The notes: generated from the sequence alone by a model not told the origin. 64,000 nt of DNA from Bradyrhizobium sp. AZCC 1719 (GCF_036924525.1 NZ_JAZHRU010000001.1:2509001-2573000), one strand, 5' to 3'; numbered from the stretch's first letter, positions 49,534-59,959 are shown. Made by a program: numbers and translations.

Positions 49534-51741
49534 TCAATTGAACTGAACCACCTTGTCGAGCGTAATCGGCAGGTCGCGGACGCGTTTTCCCGTCGCATGA
49601 TAGACCGCGTTGGCGATCGCCGCCGCCACGCCGACAATGCCGATCTCGCCGAGGCCCTTGATGCCGAGTGGATTGACCATCTCGTCGGGCTCGTCGACGA
49701 AGATCACCTTGATGTCGTGCACGTCGGCATTCACGGGCACGTGGTATTCGGCGATATTGGCGTTCATGACGCGTCCGAAGCGATGGTCGAACAGCGTTTC
49801 CTCGTGCAGCGCCATGCCGATTCCCCAGACCACGCCACCCATGACCTGGCTGTGGGCGGTCTTCGGGTTGAGGATGCGGCCGGCGGCGACGGCATTGACC
49901 ACGCGGGTCACGCGGATCACGCCAAGCTGTTCGTCCACCTTGACCTCCGCAAAGATGGCGGAGTGGACGTTGCGCGCCCGCGACTTGTCTTCGGCAACCT
50001 TGTTCGCCTCCTCGCGCGTGATGCGATCGGCATTGCCGGATTGCATCGCGCTGGCAATCGAGACCGCGCGGGTCGCATCCCGCTTGTTGACGATCTTGCC
50101 GTCGATCAGGGCGACGTCATCCACGCCGGCGCCTGCCAGCGGCGAATCCTTCATGCCGATTGCAAGCTTCAGCAAGTCGCCGCGAACCGCGCGGGCGGTA
50201 TTGGCAATCGCGTTGCACACTGAGGACGCGATCCACGAACCGCCTTCGAGCGGACATTGTGGCAGCGTGGAATCGCCGAGCTTGACGCTGATATTGTCGA
50301 TCGGCAGGCCGAGCATGTCGGCCGCGACCTGCGCCATGATCGTGTAGGTGCCGGTGCCGATATCGGACGCGGCGGTCGCCACTTCCGCATGACCGTTCGC
50401 CGTCAGCACGATGCGCACCGTGGTCGGCATCTGCAGCGCCTCCCATACGCCGGATGCCATGCCCCAGCCGACCAGGTCGCTGCCCTCGCGCATGGAGCGC
50501 GGCTCGGGCGTGCGCTTGTCCCAGCCAAACGCCGCCGCGCCCTGCCGGTAGCATTCACGCAGTTGCTTGCTGGTATAGGGAATATCCCCGCCTTGATCGC
50601 GGTCGGAATAGCATTGTAGCCGCAACTGCACCGGATCCATCTTGAGCGCGACGGCGAGTTCGTCCATCGCGTATTCGAGCGCGTAGACGCCGGTCGCAGC
50701 CCCCGGCGCGCGCATGTCGCAGGAGGTCGGCAGATCGAGCTTTACCAGTCTGTGCCCGAATTCCGCATTCGGACTCTTGTAGAGCAGGTTTCCCCAGCCA
50801 GTATCGTTGCGCGCGAACTCCTCAAACTGCGAGGTCACAGTGATGGCTTCATGTTGCATTGCTTCGAGCGCGCCCTCGCTGCTGGCGCCAAGTGCAAGCC
50901 GTTCGATGCTCGCCGGCCGGTAGCCGAGTGCATACATCTGCGCCCTCGTCAGCATGACACGAACCGGGCGTTTGAGTGCCTGCGCTCCCAGAACTGCCAG
51001 TACGACCTGGTATTGCGGGCGTAGCCCCGCGCCGAAACCGCCGCCCATGTAGGGCGACATGACGCGCACCTTGTCCGGCTTCATCTTGAACACGCCGCAA
51101 AGATACTGCTGGACGTTCTGCACGCCCTGCGTCTTGTCGTAGACCGTGAGCTGGCCGTCATCCCAGATCGCCGTCGAGGCAAACAGTTCCATCGGATTAT
51201 GGTGCTCGGTCGGAATGAAATATTCGGCCTCGTGGCGCACGGCGGCGGACGCAAATGCCTTTTCGGCATCGCCGCGCGGCTTCTCCGGCTTATCGATGGC
51301 AAATGCGTTGGCGCGCTCCGCGTGCAGATCGGTGATGTGAGGCGCCTTCTCGTATTCGACCTTTACCAGCGAAGCGGCGACGCGCGCGGTTTCCCAATCC
51401 TCGGCCAGTACCAGCGCAAGCGGTTGTCCGCTGAAAAGGATCATGTCGTCGTAGAGCGGACGATAGGGTGAGCCTTTTTCCGGCGCGACTTCGTCCTTGT
51501 AGGCGTCATCCTTGTCGGGCATCTGCGGTCGATTCCGATGGGTCAGCACGTCGATCACGCCATCAACCTCCAGCGCCCCGCTGGTGTCGATGCGCACGAT
51601 CCGCCCCTTCGGAATCGTCGATTCGACGACATAGCCATGGACGAGGCCGGGGACGTTGAACTCGCCGGCATATTTGGCTTCGCCGGTGACCTTGGCCCTG
51701 CCGTCGACGCGGGATGTCGCTGATCCGATATAGCTTGCCAT
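49534..51741 (-). CDS. Molybdenum hydroxylase large subunit (PaoC/YagR-like)
   Basis: The 735-residue xanthine-dehydrogenase-family subunit holds molybdopterin cytosine dinucleotide and oxidises aldehydes or N-heterocycles. Motifs: GEAKYAGEFNVPGLVHGYVV, MSPYMGGGFGAGLRPQYQVV, TSCDMRAPGAATGVYALEYA, SDIGTGTYTIMAQVAADML, and the catalytic Glu in IKGLGEIGIVG. Start ATG 51741; the frame is open upstream into the FAD-subunit gene. The three genes are in the order FeS - FAD - Mo, as in E. coli paoABC, 5 bases from the FAD-subunit stop. Confidence 0.93.
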   Translation of the reverse strand: MASYIGSATSRVDGRAKVTGEAKYAGEFNVPGLVHGYVVESTIPKGRIVRIDTSGALEVDGVIDVLTHRNRPQMPDKDDAYKDEVAPEKGSPYRPLYDDMILFSGQPLALVLAEDWETARVAASLVKVEYEKAPHITDLHAERANAFAIDKPEKPRGDAEKAFASAAVRHEAEYFIPTEHHNPMELFASTAIWDDGQLTVYDKTQGVQNVQQYLCGVFKMKPDKVRVMSPYMGGGFGAGLRPQYQVVLAVLGAQALKRPVRVMLTRAQMYALGYRPASIERLALGASSEGALEAMQHEAITVTSQFEEFARNDTGWGNLLYKSPNAEFGHRLVKLDLPTSCDMRAPGAATGVYALEYAMDELAVALKMDPVQLRLQCYSDRDQGGDIPYTSKQLRECYRQGAAAFGWDKRTPEPRSMREGSDLVGWGMASGVWEALQMPTTVRIVLTANGHAEVATAASDIGTGTYTIMAQVAADMLGLPIDNISVKLGDSTLPQCPLEGGSWIASSVCNAIANTARAVRGDLLKLAIGMKDSPLAGAGVDDVALIDGKIVNKRDATRAVSIASAMQSGNADRITREEANKVAEDKSRARNVHSAIFAEVKVDEQLGVIRVTRVVNAVAAGRILNPKTAHSQVMGGVVWGIGMALHEETLFDHRFGRVMNANIAEYHVPVNADVHDIKVIFVDEPDEMVNPLGIKGLGEIGIVGVAAAIANAVYHATGKRVRDLPITLDKVVQFN

Positions 51742-51746
51742 GGCGC

Positions 51747-52763
51747 TCACCGTATTTTCTTGTCGGAGACCGACTGCGGCGTGCCTCGCGCGGCCTGATC
51801 GAGCGTGCGAATGATAGCGCGCCGCGCCAGGCCGATCTTGAAATCGTTGTGCCCGTAGCCCTTGGCGCCGTGCAGCAGCCAATCCGCGGCTTTCGCAAAT
51901 GCGGTCGCGTCAGTGCGTTGTCCGAGCAGAGCCGCTTCGGCCGCGGTACTGCGCCATGGTTTGTGCGCAACGCCGCCGAGCGCCAGGCGGGCTTCCTTGA
52001 TCGTGTCGCCGTCGAGTTCGAGCGCTGCCGCCACCGAGACCAGCGCGAACGCATACGACAAACGATCGCGAATCTTCAGGTAGGAATAGTTCGCGCTGAA
52101 CCCTTTTGGCGGAAGCTCGATGGCCGTGATGATCTCATCGGGTTCCAGATTGGCGTCGCGCTGCGGCGTGTTGCCGGGCAGGCGATGGAAATCGGCAAAC
52201 GCGATGGTGCGCGCCCCGGCCGGACCTGCGACATGCACGGTGGCCTCGAGCGCTGCGAGTGCCACGCACATGTCGGAAGGATGCGTGGCGATGCAGGCCT
52301 CGCTCGTTCCGAGGATCGCATTGATGCGGTTGACGCCATCGATCGCCGAGCAGCCGCTACCCGGCTCACGTTTGTTGCACGGCGTTGCCGTGTCGTAATA
52401 ATAGAAGCAGCGCGTCCGCTGCAGCAGGTTGCCGCCGGTCGAGGCCATGTTGCGCAACTGCTGCGACGCGCCTGATAGTATCGCGCGCGAGAGCAGTGGA
52501 TAGCGCTGTTCGATCAGGGGGTGGTAGGCGAGGTCGGTGTTCGGCACCATCGCGCCGATCAGAACGCCGCCGGCGGAGGTTGGTTCGACGCTCCTGAGCG
52601 GCAGGTGCGAAATATCGATCAGCCGGCTCGGACCCTCGACATCATATTTGATCAGGTCGATCAGGTTGGTGCCGCCCGCAATGAATTTTGCGGAAGGATC
52701 CGTGGCAATCTGCTTGATGGCATCGGCGACGTCGTTTGCGCGCGCATATTGGAACGGGGTCAT
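51747..52763 (-). CDS. Molybdenum hydroxylase FAD subunit with 4Fe-4S loop (PaoB/YagS-like)
   Basis: The 338-residue FAD-binding subunit passes electrons from the 2Fe-2S subunit chain. FAD motifs: [20 protein letters not shown] and [14 protein letters not shown] Cys-rich insert ([20 protein letters not shown] then CSAIDGVNR) matches the extra 4Fe-4S site of E. coli PaoB, absent from ordinary xanthine dehydrogenase. Its start overlaps the upstream gene's stop (ATGA). Confidence 0.93.
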   Translation of the reverse strand: MTPFQYARANDVADAIKQIATDPSAKFIAGGTNLIDLIKYDVEGPSRLIDISHLPLRSVEPTSAGGVLIGAMVPNTDLAYHPLIEQRYPLLSRAILSGASQQLRNMASTGGNLLQRTRCFYYYDTATPCNKREPGSGCSAIDGVNRINAILGTSEACIATHPSDMCVALAALEATVHVAGPAGARTIAFADFHRLPGNTPQRDANLEPDEIITAIELPPKGFSANYSYLKIRDRLSYAFALVSVAAALELDGDTIKEARLALGGVAHKPWRSTAAEAALLGQRTDATAFAKAADWLLHGAKGYGHNDFKIGLARRAIIRTLDQAARGTPQSVSDKKIR

Positions 52764-53275
52764 GATCGCTCCATCGCCTGCTGGATCGCCGCCACGATGT
52801 TCGGATAGGCGCCGCAACGGCAGATATTGCCGCTCATGAGTTCGCGAATCTCGTCGGCCGTTTTGGCCTTGCCCTCGGCGATCAGCCCGGCGGCCGAGCA
52901 GATCTGTCCCGACGTGCAGTAGCCGCACTGAAATGCATCATGATCGATAAAGGCCTGCTGCAGCGGATGCAGCTCGCCGTCGTGTGCAAGGCCCTCGATG
53001 GTGATGATTTCGGCGCCTTGCTTCATCACCGCCAGCGTCAGGCAGGAATTGATCCGCCGCCCGTCGACCAGAACGGTGCACGCGCCGCATTGTCCGTGGT
53101 CGCAGCCCTTCTTGGTGCCCGTCAGGTCGAGATGGTCGCGTAGCGCATCGAGTAACGTCGTCCACGGGGCGACCGTCAGTTCCATACGGTTGCCATTGAC
53201 GGTCAGCCTGATCGGAATTTTCTCCGGCACGGTGGCCATCCGCGTTACACGCTTTGCTGCGCCAGATCGGGCCAT
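52760..53275 (-). CDS. Molybdenum hydroxylase 2Fe-2S subunit (PaoA/YagT-like)
   Basis: The 171-residue subunit carries two 2Fe-2S clusters: the plant-ferredoxin type ([16 protein letters not shown]...NSC) and the C-terminal type ([10 protein letters not shown]...[11 protein letters not shown]). It relays electrons within the trimer. E. coli PaoA has a twin-arginine signal; none is visible here, so this enzyme is probably cytoplasmic, unless export depends on an N-terminus I misjudge. Start at 53275 or the next ATG, 53239. Confidence 0.93.
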   Translation of the reverse strand: MARSGAAKRVTRMATVPEKIPIRLTVNGNRMELTVAPWTTLLDALRDHLDLTGTKKGCDHGQCGACTVLVDGRRINSCLTLAVMKQGAEIITIEGLAHDGELHPLQQAFIDHDAFQCGYCTSGQICSAAGLIAEGKAKTADEIRELMSGNICRCGAYPNIVAAIQQAMERS

Positions 53276-53561
53276 TTTTGACCTCCGCCTGCTTGATCTC
53301 CGCCTGCCCTGTCTCCGCCTGCCTTGGCTGGTGCGCGAGGGGCCTGCGCGGGGACGATCCAGCCTGCTTGACCTGGCGCGCTGAGGGAGCCGTCAGCCGC
53401 GGTTCCAAGCCTGCCTATCAACGAGTTCGAACAAGGAAGGTTCAGGGCGAACGCGCGATAGGCGCATCCGCTTCACGGCACGTTTTCAGGCAGCCATCGG
53501 CGCAATCGCGCGAAACGGCGCATGCCATTCGATGCGATATGCGCGGTGAGGGCGAGTGTGG
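53276..53561. other. Gap between molybdenum hydroxylase operon and chemoreceptor
   Basis: Contains a direct-repeat-like run of CCTGCTTGATCTCCGCCTGC, CCTGTCTCCGCCTGCCTTGG. Read on the minus strand it is GCAGGCGGAGACAGG-type units upstream of the 2Fe-2S subunit gene. No gene supported. Confidence 0.4.
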
Positions 53562-55319
53562 CTAAAGCCGGTAGGCCGTGCGGAAGCCGCCCCAGTGGCG
53601 GCCCTTGACGCGGATCGGCACGTCGATCTCGCGCATCATCACGGTGTTGCCGTTGCCCATGTCGCGGGCGTAGCTCTGGATCAGATAGGCGCGCTGATTG
53701 CGCCCGGCGGCGAGTCCTGCCGGATCATTGAAGATGCGGCGGTTGCGGCTGTTGGCGGTGTTCCAGGTGACGTCGCCCGGGCGCTGTGGGTGCGAATAGA
53801 TTTTGTTGTGCACCGGCAAATAGCCGTTGGTGTCGATCATGGCGCAGAACGCCATCCGCTTGTCCTTGGCAAGGAACGCTTCCTGGAACGGCGGCAGCGC
53901 GCGATCGGCCCAGTCCAGGATTTTGGTGCGATATTGCACCGGGTTGCTGCCTGGTATCTCGACGTAGTTGGTGTCGAACATGTCCTCCATCGAAATGGCG
54001 CCGCTATCGATGCCGTTCTCGAAAATCTTCTTCAGCGCCGCGCCGGCTTCCATCGCGCGGGTGACCGCCTCGGTGTTGTCGTCCTGGATCGACCACAGCT
54101 TGTCTTCGATCTTCTCGATCAGCGCGGCATTCGTCCGCTCGAACCGGGCCTGCGTGCCGGCCTTCGAGCGCTCACTGACGCGAATGCGGCAAGCGCCGAT
54201 ATCCTGCAACGTCGCCTCAAAACTCTGGCCCTGCGCCAGCCTTTCGGCGTCTGGCCCGCTGACCAGGATGCCATCGATCGAAATCTCATAGACCGGCGCC
54301 GATATCACGCCGCGCGGCGTCTGGATTTCGATCTTGAGGCTGCACGGTAGTTTTTGCTGTTCGCGGCGCTCGGTGCGATCACCCTGGCGCAGCAGCACTG
54401 CGCAACGCGCCTTGAGCTTCTGCGCAAACGCGGTGACGGCCCGTCCGGCCTTGGCGACGCTTTCGCCATGGGCCTCGGCTTCCTTGGTGGCGCTGTCGAT
54501 TTCGGTGGCGCTGTCGCCGACGGAAGCGATGAAGCTCGAAGCGGAGGCCGCATTGTCGGCCATCTCGCCGGTGGTCGCGCTCTGCTCGGCGACCGCGCCG
54601 TTGACGTTCTCGAACACCGGGCGGATCGCCTCGATCGACTGCGTGATGCGATGCACGGCATCGACCGAGCCCGCGGCATCCCGCTGCAGCGCCTCGATCT
54701 TCTTCGTGATTTCCTCCGTCGCGCTTTGGGTCTGCACCGCGAGCGCCTTCACTTCGGTGGCGACGACGGCAAAGCCGCGCCCGGCTTCGCCGGCGCGTGC
54801 GGCCTCGATGGTGGAATTGAGCGCCAAGAGCGTGGTTTGCCGCGCGATCTGCGCGATCAGGTTGACCACGTTGCCGATCGCGGCCGATGATTCCCTCAGG
54901 CGGTCGACATTGGCGCCGGCTTCGCGGGCGGCCTCACTGGCCTGGTCGGCGAGCTTGCCGGCGTCGCGCACCTGGGAGCCGATCCCTTGCGCCGATTGGG
55001 TGAACTTGTCGGCGGCGTGCGAAAACGTCGTCGCCGTGTCCTGTGCGGCGCTGGTGCGGCTGGTCAGGGCGTCGGTGCGCTGGCGAATGGTGGAGAGCGT
55101 CGCAGCGGTCGCCTCGGCGCCGCCGGCGACCGAATTGGCCGCCCGCTCGAGCTGGCGGATCATCGCGCCGAGTTCGAGTTCCAGAAGTTCGAGGATGGCC
55201 TTGGCCGAGTCGCCATCGCCTGAGACGGCCTCCGTCACGGCGGCGGCCGTCTGAACCTTGGGCTGGACGGCAGGCAAAGCCGGTTCCGCCACCTGCTTTT
55301 TGAACAAACCGAAGGCCAT
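53562..55319 (-). CDS. Soluble methyl-accepting chemotaxis protein with PilZ-like segment
   Basis: The 585-residue protein has no TM helix. Order: N-terminal MCP signalling domain (about residues 40-300) with the conserved hairpin [20 protein letters not shown] and [17 protein letters not shown] PilZ-like region follows (residues about 315-390) with RTERR and [12 protein letters not shown], near-matches to RxxxR and [D/N]xSxxG. The C-terminal part (about 400-585) contains [19 protein letters not shown], a Cache-like end. Putting the sensor after the signalling domain reverses the usual order. It should pair with CheA/CheW in the cytoplasm. Start ATG 55319. Confidence 0.88.
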   Translation of the reverse strand: MAFGLFKKQVAEPALPAVQPKVQTAAAVTEAVSGDGDSAKAILELLELELGAMIRQLERAANSVAGGAEATAATLSTIRQRTDALTSRTSAAQDTATTFSHAADKFTQSAQGIGSQVRDAGKLADQASEAAREAGANVDRLRESSAAIGNVVNLIAQIARQTTLLALNSTIEAARAGEAGRGFAVVATEVKALAVQTQSATEEITKKIEALQRDAAGSVDAVHRITQSIEAIRPVFENVNGAVAEQSATTGEMADNAASASSFIASVGDSATEIDSATKEAEAHGESVAKAGRAVTAFAQKLKARCAVLLRQGDRTERREQQKLPCSLKIEIQTPRGVISAPVYEISIDGILVSGPDAERLAQGQSFEATLQDIGACRIRVSERSKAGTQARFERTNAALIEKIEDKLWSIQDDNTEAVTRAMEAGAALKKIFENGIDSGAISMEDMFDTNYVEIPGSNPVQYRTKILDWADRALPPFQEAFLAKDKRMAFCAMIDTNGYLPVHNKIYSHPQRPGDVTWNTANSRNRRIFNDPAGLAAGRNQRAYLIQSYARDMGNGNTVMMREIDVPIRVKGRHWGGFRTAYRL

Positions 55320-55518
55320 GGGGTCCCTTAAAAGTTGAGGGCGCGTGCGAAATCCTCTCATCCGAGCATGAAATCATGGTTAACAACTGCCTGATATTTC
55401 GGCGCGCGGCAGTAGCGGCATACCCGGATGGGACGTAAATCTTTGATTTCAGCCGGTTGCCGGCCTATAAGGCCGCGCTTCACCCCCTACACCCCCGGAT
55501 GAATCCAAGAGACTCCGC

Positions 55519-56265
55519 ATGGCCGGCCATTCCCAATTCAAGAACATCATGCACCGCAAGGGCCGGCAGGATGCCCAGAAGTCCAAGCTGTTCAGCAAGC
55601 TGGCGCGCGAGATCACGGTCGCCGCCAAGCTGGGAACGCCGGACCCGGCGATGAACCCCCGGCTGCGCGCGGCCGTGATCGCGGCCCGCCAGGAGAACAT
55701 GCCGAAGGACAATATCGAGCGCGCCATCAAGAAGGCGATCGGCGGCGAGAGCGAGAGCTATGACGAGATCCGCTACGAGGGCTACGGCCCTGGCGGCGTC
55801 GCCATCATCGTCGAGGCGCTGACGGACAACCGCAACCGCGCCGCCTCCGATATCCGCTCCTATTTCACCAAGTCCGGCGGCAATCTCGGCGAAACCGGCT
55901 CAGTCGCCTTCATGTTCGACCGCACTGGCATCATCGAGTACGACGCCAGCAAGGCCTCCGACGACGCGATGCTGGAAGCCGCCATCGAGGCCGGCGCCGA
56001 CGACGTCGTATCCAGCGAAAGCGGTCACGAGATCTACGCCTCGCAGGAAACCTTTCGCGAGGTTGCGAAAGCGCTGGAAGCCAAGTTCGGCGAAGCCCGC
56101 AAGGCAGCGCTGACCTGGAAGCCGCAGAACACGGTCGCGGTGGATGACGAGACCGGCGAGAAGTTGTTGAAGCTGATGGACCTGTTGAACGAGCACGACG
56201 ACGTGCAGAACGTCTACGCCAATTTCGAGGTTTCCGACGCGCTGGTCGCCAAGATGGGCGGGTAG
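55519..56265 (+). CDS. yebC: YebC/PmpR-family regulatory protein
   Basis: The 248-residue protein has the classic [20 protein letters not shown] start, [20 protein letters not shown] and [18 protein letters not shown]. YebC proteins bind DNA or ribosomes; recent work implicates some in polyproline translation, so regulator may be a narrow label. It precedes ruvCAB, as is standard in alphaproteobacteria. Confidence 0.95.
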   Translation: MAGHSQFKNIMHRKGRQDAQKSKLFSKLAREITVAAKLGTPDPAMNPRLRAAVIAARQENMPKDNIERAIKKAIGGESESYDEIRYEGYGPGGVAIIVEALTDNRNRAASDIRSYFTKSGGNLGETGSVAFMFDRTGIIEYDASKASDDAMLEAAIEAGADDVVSSESGHEIYASQETFREVAKALEAKFGEARKAALTWKPQNTVAVDDETGEKLLKLMDLLNEHDDVQNVYANFEVSDALVAKMGG

Positions 56266-56298
56266 GGCGCCGCGTCGCCGAGCGCTCCATATTCCGCT

Positions 56299-56398
56299 GT
56301 CGTCGCCCGGCTTGACCGGGCGATCCAGTATCCAGAGGCCGTGGTGATTGCGCCGATAAGCCGCGGCGTACTGGATCCCCGCCTTCGCGGGGATGACA
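56299..56398. repeat. Dispersed palindromic repeat, family A, copy 3
   Basis: GTCGTCGCCCGGCTTGACCG, GCGATCCAGTATCCAGAGGC, then GCCGCGGCGTACTGGATCCC and CGCCTTCGCGGGGATGACA. Same orientation as the copy at 6351. It lies between yebC and ruvC. Confidence 0.85.
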
Positions 56399-56483
56399 AG
56401 AGGAGCAAGGGGCGACGACCGGGGTAGGGGATTTCCGTTCTCTTTATGTTTCGTTCATCCAGCTCTGGCGTTATCACTACGCC

Positions 56484-57011
56484 ATGACATCCCCACCGAT
56501 TCGCCATCCCGTCCGGATTATCGGCATCGACCCAGGCCTGCGCCGCACCGGCTGGGGCGTGATCGAGACCGAGGGTAACCGCCTCGTCTTCGTCGGCTGC
56601 GGCTCGGTGGAGCCGCCGGACAATCTGCCCATAGCGAGCCGCCTGCTCGCGATCCATGAAGGGCTCGCCGCCGTGCTCGGCGATTTCAGGCCGGCGGAAG
56701 CTGCGGTGGAGCAGACTTTTGTCAACAAGGACGGCGTCGCCACCCTGAAGCTAGGCCAGGCCCGCGGCGTCGCCATGTTGGCGCCCGCGATGTTCGGCAT
56801 ATCGGTTGCGGAATACGCGCCCAATCAAGTGAAGAAGACCGTGGTCGGAGCGGGCCACGCCGACAAGAACCAGATCGCCGTGATGCTGAAGATATTGCTG
56901 CCGAAGGCCGAGCCCAGATCCGCCGACGCCGCCGACGCGCTGGCGATCGCCATCACCCACGCCCACCACCGCCAGAGCGCGGCGCTGCGGCTGAAAGTGG
57001 CGAGCGCATGA
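56484..57011 (+). CDS. ruvC: Holliday junction resolvase RuvC
   Basis: The 175-residue endonuclease cleaves Holliday junctions after RuvAB branch migration. Motifs: [18 protein letters not shown] (catalytic Asp), [20 protein letters not shown] (Glu) and [16 protein letters not shown] (C-terminal Asp pair). Followed by a palindromic insertion before ruvA. Confidence 0.96.
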   Translation: MTSPPIRHPVRIIGIDPGLRRTGWGVIETEGNRLVFVGCGSVEPPDNLPIASRLLAIHEGLAAVLGDFRPAEAAVEQTFVNKDGVATLKLGQARGVAMLAPAMFGISVAEYAPNQVKKTVVGAGHADKNQIAVMLKILLPKAEPRSADAADALAIAITHAHHRQSAALRLKVASA

Positions 57012-57309
57012 TGAGCTCCCGCCGCGTCAGGCCAAGTGAGGGAAGCACACTCGTCAGGCTCCCTCCCCCCTTGCGGGGGAGGGTTGGGGAGAGGGGTAAG
57101 CCGCGGGCTCCGATCAAAGTCGCGCAGCGACAATCTATCAACGAACGCCGCAAGATGATGCGTGAGGATACGAGTGCTTCGCCTCAGACAACTGAGCAAG
57201 CGGCACCCCTCTCCCTAACCCTCCCCCGCAAGGGGGGAGGGAACCCATTCTCCGGTGCGTCCCCAACTATTGTCGGTACCGCCATCGCCTTCGAATCCGG
57301 GACGCCCCA
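57012..57309. other. ruvC-ruvA gap
   Basis: Nearly 300 bases, taken up mainly by the long palindrome at 57060-57243. No gene. In most relatives ruvC and ruvA are close or overlapping, so the palindrome is the likely reason for the gap. Confidence 0.6.
57060..57243. repeat. Long palindrome between ruvC and ruvA (family C-like)
   Basis: Left arm: CCTCCCCCCTTGCGGGGGAG then GGTTGGGGAGAGGGG. Right arm: ACCCCTCTCCCTAACCC then TCCCCCGCAAGGGGGGAGG. The arms are near-perfect inverted repeats about 110 bases apart. They share the CCTCCCCC...GGGGGAGG ends with family C, but the inner GGGAGAGGGG differs. It would form a strong stem within the ruv message. Confidence 0.82.
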
Positions 57310-57927
57310 ATGATCGGCAAACTCAAAGGCCTGATCGATTCCTACGGCGAGGATTACGTGATCCTCGATGTCGGCGGCGTCGGTTATCAGGTGCATTGCT
57401 CGTCGCGCACGCTGCAGGCGCTGCCGTCGCCCGGTGAGGCCGCGGTGCTGTCGATCGAAACCTATGTCCGCGAGGATCAGATAAAACTGTTCGGCTTCCG
57501 CACAGACACGGAGCGCGAATGGTTTCGCCTGCTGCAGACCGTGCAGGGCGTCGGCGCCAAGGTCGCGCTCGCCGTGCTCTCCACGCTCCCGCCGGCCGAA
57601 CTCGCCAATGCGATTGCGCTGCGCGACAAGGCCGCGGTGTCGCGCACGCCTGGCGTCGGACCGAAAGTCGCCGAGCGCATCGTGTCTGAATTGAAGGACA
57701 AGGCGCCGGCGTTCGCCAATGTCGATCCCGCCGTGGTGCATCTGGCCGGCGCCATCGACAGCGACCGCGCACCGCGCCCGGTGACCGACGCGATCTCGGC
57801 GCTGGTCAATCTCGGCTACGGCCAGCCACAGGCCGCCGCCGCCATCGCCACCGCCTCGCGCAGCGCGGGCGAGAATGCCGAGACGGCTCAGCTTATCCGG
57901 CTGGGCCTGAAGGAACTGGCGAAGTGA
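57310..57927 (+). CDS. ruvA: Holliday junction helicase subunit RuvA
   Basis: The 205-residue DNA-binding subunit starts [20 protein letters not shown], has the HhH motifs ([38 protein letters not shown]) and a C-terminal domain that docks RuvB, ending RLGLKELAK. The last 10 codons occur again 528 bases downstream, just before the cytidine-deaminase-like gene. Confidence 0.96.
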   Translation: MIGKLKGLIDSYGEDYVILDVGGVGYQVHCSSRTLQALPSPGEAAVLSIETYVREDQIKLFGFRTDTEREWFRLLQTVQGVGAKVALAVLSTLPPAELANAIALRDKAAVSRTPGVGPKVAERIVSELKDKAPAFANVDPAVVHLAGAIDSDRAPRPVTDAISALVNLGYGQPQAAAAIATASRSAGENAETAQLIRLGLKELAK

Positions 57928-58373
57928 GCGGAGCCACATTCTTCCGTGATGAAGCCGGGACGCTGTCGCCGTTCTGGCGGTTCGTGCTAATTGTTGCGAT
58001 TTTTCTACTGATCTGGCCGCCCATTTTCGGCAACGTCGGTTGGTGGATGAAGTTTGACTTTGGCCCATCGCTCCTTGTTGGCGTGACAGTCATAGCGACG
58101 TGGTCTTATTTCTTCGCGCCCGCTGCACTATTCGCAGGCATCATTCATGCTGTTGCTGCCATCAGTTTTCACTACAATTCGGTATGGGTACCTTTGCTGA
58201 CGGCTGTATGTGCAACAATCCTGATCATGGTCTCGATCTCTGCGATAGGGCCCGGACCAACGCACAGCCTGATCGATGTGCCGCTCGAAGGCTATGTCAT
58301 TTTTATTGTTGCCTCACTGATAGCGTCGCTGATCTGCTGGCGCCTGACGCGCCGATTTGCGAGGCTGGCATGA
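57924..58373 (+). CDS. Hypothetical four-TM membrane protein, probably acquired
   Basis: The 149-residue protein has four TM helices ([78 protein letters not shown]) and no recognised family. Its GTG start overlaps the ruvA stop. GC is lower than in neighbours, and it lies between two copies of the ruvA 3' end, so it was probably inserted. It may still be translated with ruvA. Confidence 0.65.
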   Translation: MSGATFFRDEAGTLSPFWRFVLIVAIFLLIWPPIFGNVGWWMKFDFGPSLLVGVTVIATWSYFFAPAALFAGIIHAVAAISFHYNSVWVPLLTAVCATILIMVSISAIGPGPTHSLIDVPLEGYVIFIVASLIASLICWRLTRRFARLA

Positions 58374-58425
58374 CCACCCACGCATCGTCGCACCCGAGCG
58401 CCGATCCGGCGATGTCGGCGATACC

Positions 58426-58455
58426 AGGCTGGGGCTGAAGGAACTGGCGAAATAG
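58426..58455 (+). repeat. Duplicated 3' end of ruvA
   Basis: Codons reading RLGLKELAK plus stop, at 25 of 30 bases the same as the true ruvA end at 57898-57927. It is now untranslated or out of frame relative to any gene here. It marks the right edge of a 0.5-kb insertion. Confidence 0.8.
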
Positions 58456-58496
58456 ATTATGTTCGCCACTGACTATCGAAGGAATGCGTTGCTGCC

Positions 58497-58916
58497 ATGT
58501 TGAGCGAGAAAGACCAGGAACTAATTGCCGCCGCGATTGACGCGATCAGGCCGCGTTATCGCAATAAGTGGCAGGAGGTCGGCGCTGCGATGCGCACCCG
58601 CGACGGCCGCATCGTCACCGGTGTGAATATCGATGCCTATATCGGCCGGATCGCCGTCTGCGCGGAGGCGATCGCCATTGGCCGGGCCATCACCGAAACC
58701 GGCGATCGTGGCATCGAGACCATCGTCGCCGTGCGCCATCCCAAGCCGGACGAGCCCGGCAGTATCGCCGTGGTATCGCCCTGCGGCATCTGTCGCGAAC
58801 TGATCCACGATTACGATGCAAAGGCGCGGGTCATCGTTCCCGACAATGGCCGCGAGCCGAAGGTCGTCACCATCGGCGAGCTTTTGCCCAACAAGTACCG
58901 GAGGGGCAACGGGTGA
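58497..58916 (+). CDS. Cytidine/blasticidin deaminase-like protein
   Basis: The 139-residue zinc enzyme has the two cytidine-deaminase motifs, [11 protein letters not shown] and [10 protein letters not shown], with Glu of the CAE as proton shuttle. Length fits the free cytidine deaminase or blasticidin-S deaminase group. It lies between ruvA and ruvB, and its stop overlaps the ruvB GTG start. Substrate unclear: cytidine, or a modified nucleoside. Confidence 0.85.
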   Translation: MLSEKDQELIAAAIDAIRPRYRNKWQEVGAAMRTRDGRIVTGVNIDAYIGRIAVCAEAIAIGRAITETGDRGIETIVAVRHPKPDEPGSIAVVSPCGICRELIHDYDAKARVIVPDNGREPKVVTIGELLPNKYRRGNG

Positions 58917-59959
58917 ACACCCCCTCCCGCATCGTCACCCCCGAGCGCCGCAGCGACGATGTCGGCGACACCGCGATGCGTCCGCAACTGCTGTCCGAGT
59001 TCGTCGGCCAGGCGCAGGCGCGCAAAAATCTCTCGATCTTCATCGAGGCCGCGCGCAAGCGCGGCGAGGCGCTGGATCACGTGCTGTTCGTCGGGCCTCC
59101 CGGCCTCGGCAAGACCACGCTGGCGCAAATCGTCGCGCGCGAACTCGGCGTCGGCTTTCGCGCCACTTCCGGTCCCGTCATCGCCAAGGCCGGCGATCTT
59201 GCAGCACTGCTCACCAATCTCGAAGAGCGCGACGTCCTGTTCATCGACGAAATCCATCGCCTCAGCCCGGCGGTCGAGGAGGTGCTGTACCCTGCGATGG
59301 AGGATTTTCAGCTCGACCTCATCATCGGCGAGGGTCCGGCAGCGCGCTCGGTGAAGATCGATCTTGCAAAGTTCACCCTTGTCGGCGCCACGACGCGCGC
59401 AGGGTTGTTGACCAATCCGCTGCGCGACCGTTTCGGCATTCCGATCCGGCTGAACTTCTACACCGAGGAAGAGCTGGAGAAGATCGTCAGCCGCGGCGCC
59501 CGCGTGCTCAACATCGGCATGACGCCTGACGGCGCCAACGAGATCGCGCGCCGCGCCCGCGGCACGCCGCGCATCGCCGGCCGCCTGTTGCGCCGCGTGC
59601 GCGATTTTGCATCCGCTGCCGACGCCAGCTCGGTCGACCGCGCCATCGCCGACCACGCGCTGAGCGCGCTGGAAGTCGATGCCGCCGGCCTCGATGCGAT
59701 GGACCGTCGCTATCTGACGACGATCGCGATGAACTATGGCGGCGGCCCGGTCGGCGTCGAGACCATGGCGGCGGCGCTATCCGAGCCGCGCGACGCCATC
59801 GAGGACATCATCGAGCCGTATCTGATCCAGTGCGGCTATCTGCAGCGCACCCCGCGCGGTAGGCTGCTCACCTCGCACGCCTTCCGCCACCTCGGCCTCG
59901 CCGAGCCCGCCCGCGATCCCGCGCAGTTCGGCTTGTTCGGCAACGGCGACGACGATTGA
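58913..59959 (+). CDS. ruvB: Holliday junction helicase ATPase RuvB
   Basis: The 348-residue AAA+ motor drives branch migration. Walker [19 protein letters not shown]; Walker [21 protein letters not shown]; sensor 1 [20 protein letters not shown]; winged-helix C-terminus [20 protein letters not shown]. Start is GTG, overlapping the deaminase stop (GTGA), with GGAGGGG about 8 bases upstream. Earlier frame codons are part of the deaminase gene. Confidence 0.96.
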   Translation: MNTPSRIVTPERRSDDVGDTAMRPQLLSEFVGQAQARKNLSIFIEAARKRGEALDHVLFVGPPGLGKTTLAQIVARELGVGFRATSGPVIAKAGDLAALLTNLEERDVLFIDEIHRLSPAVEEVLYPAMEDFQLDLIIGEGPAARSVKIDLAKFTLVGATTRAGLLTNPLRDRFGIPIRLNFYTEEELEKIVSRGARVLNIGMTPDGANEIARRARGTPRIAGRLLRRVRDFASAADASSVDRAIADHALSALEVDAAGLDAMDRRYLTTIAMNYGGGPVGVETMAAALSEPRDAIEDIIEPYLIQCGYLQRTPRGRLLTSHAFRHLGLAEPARDPAQFGLFGNGDDD

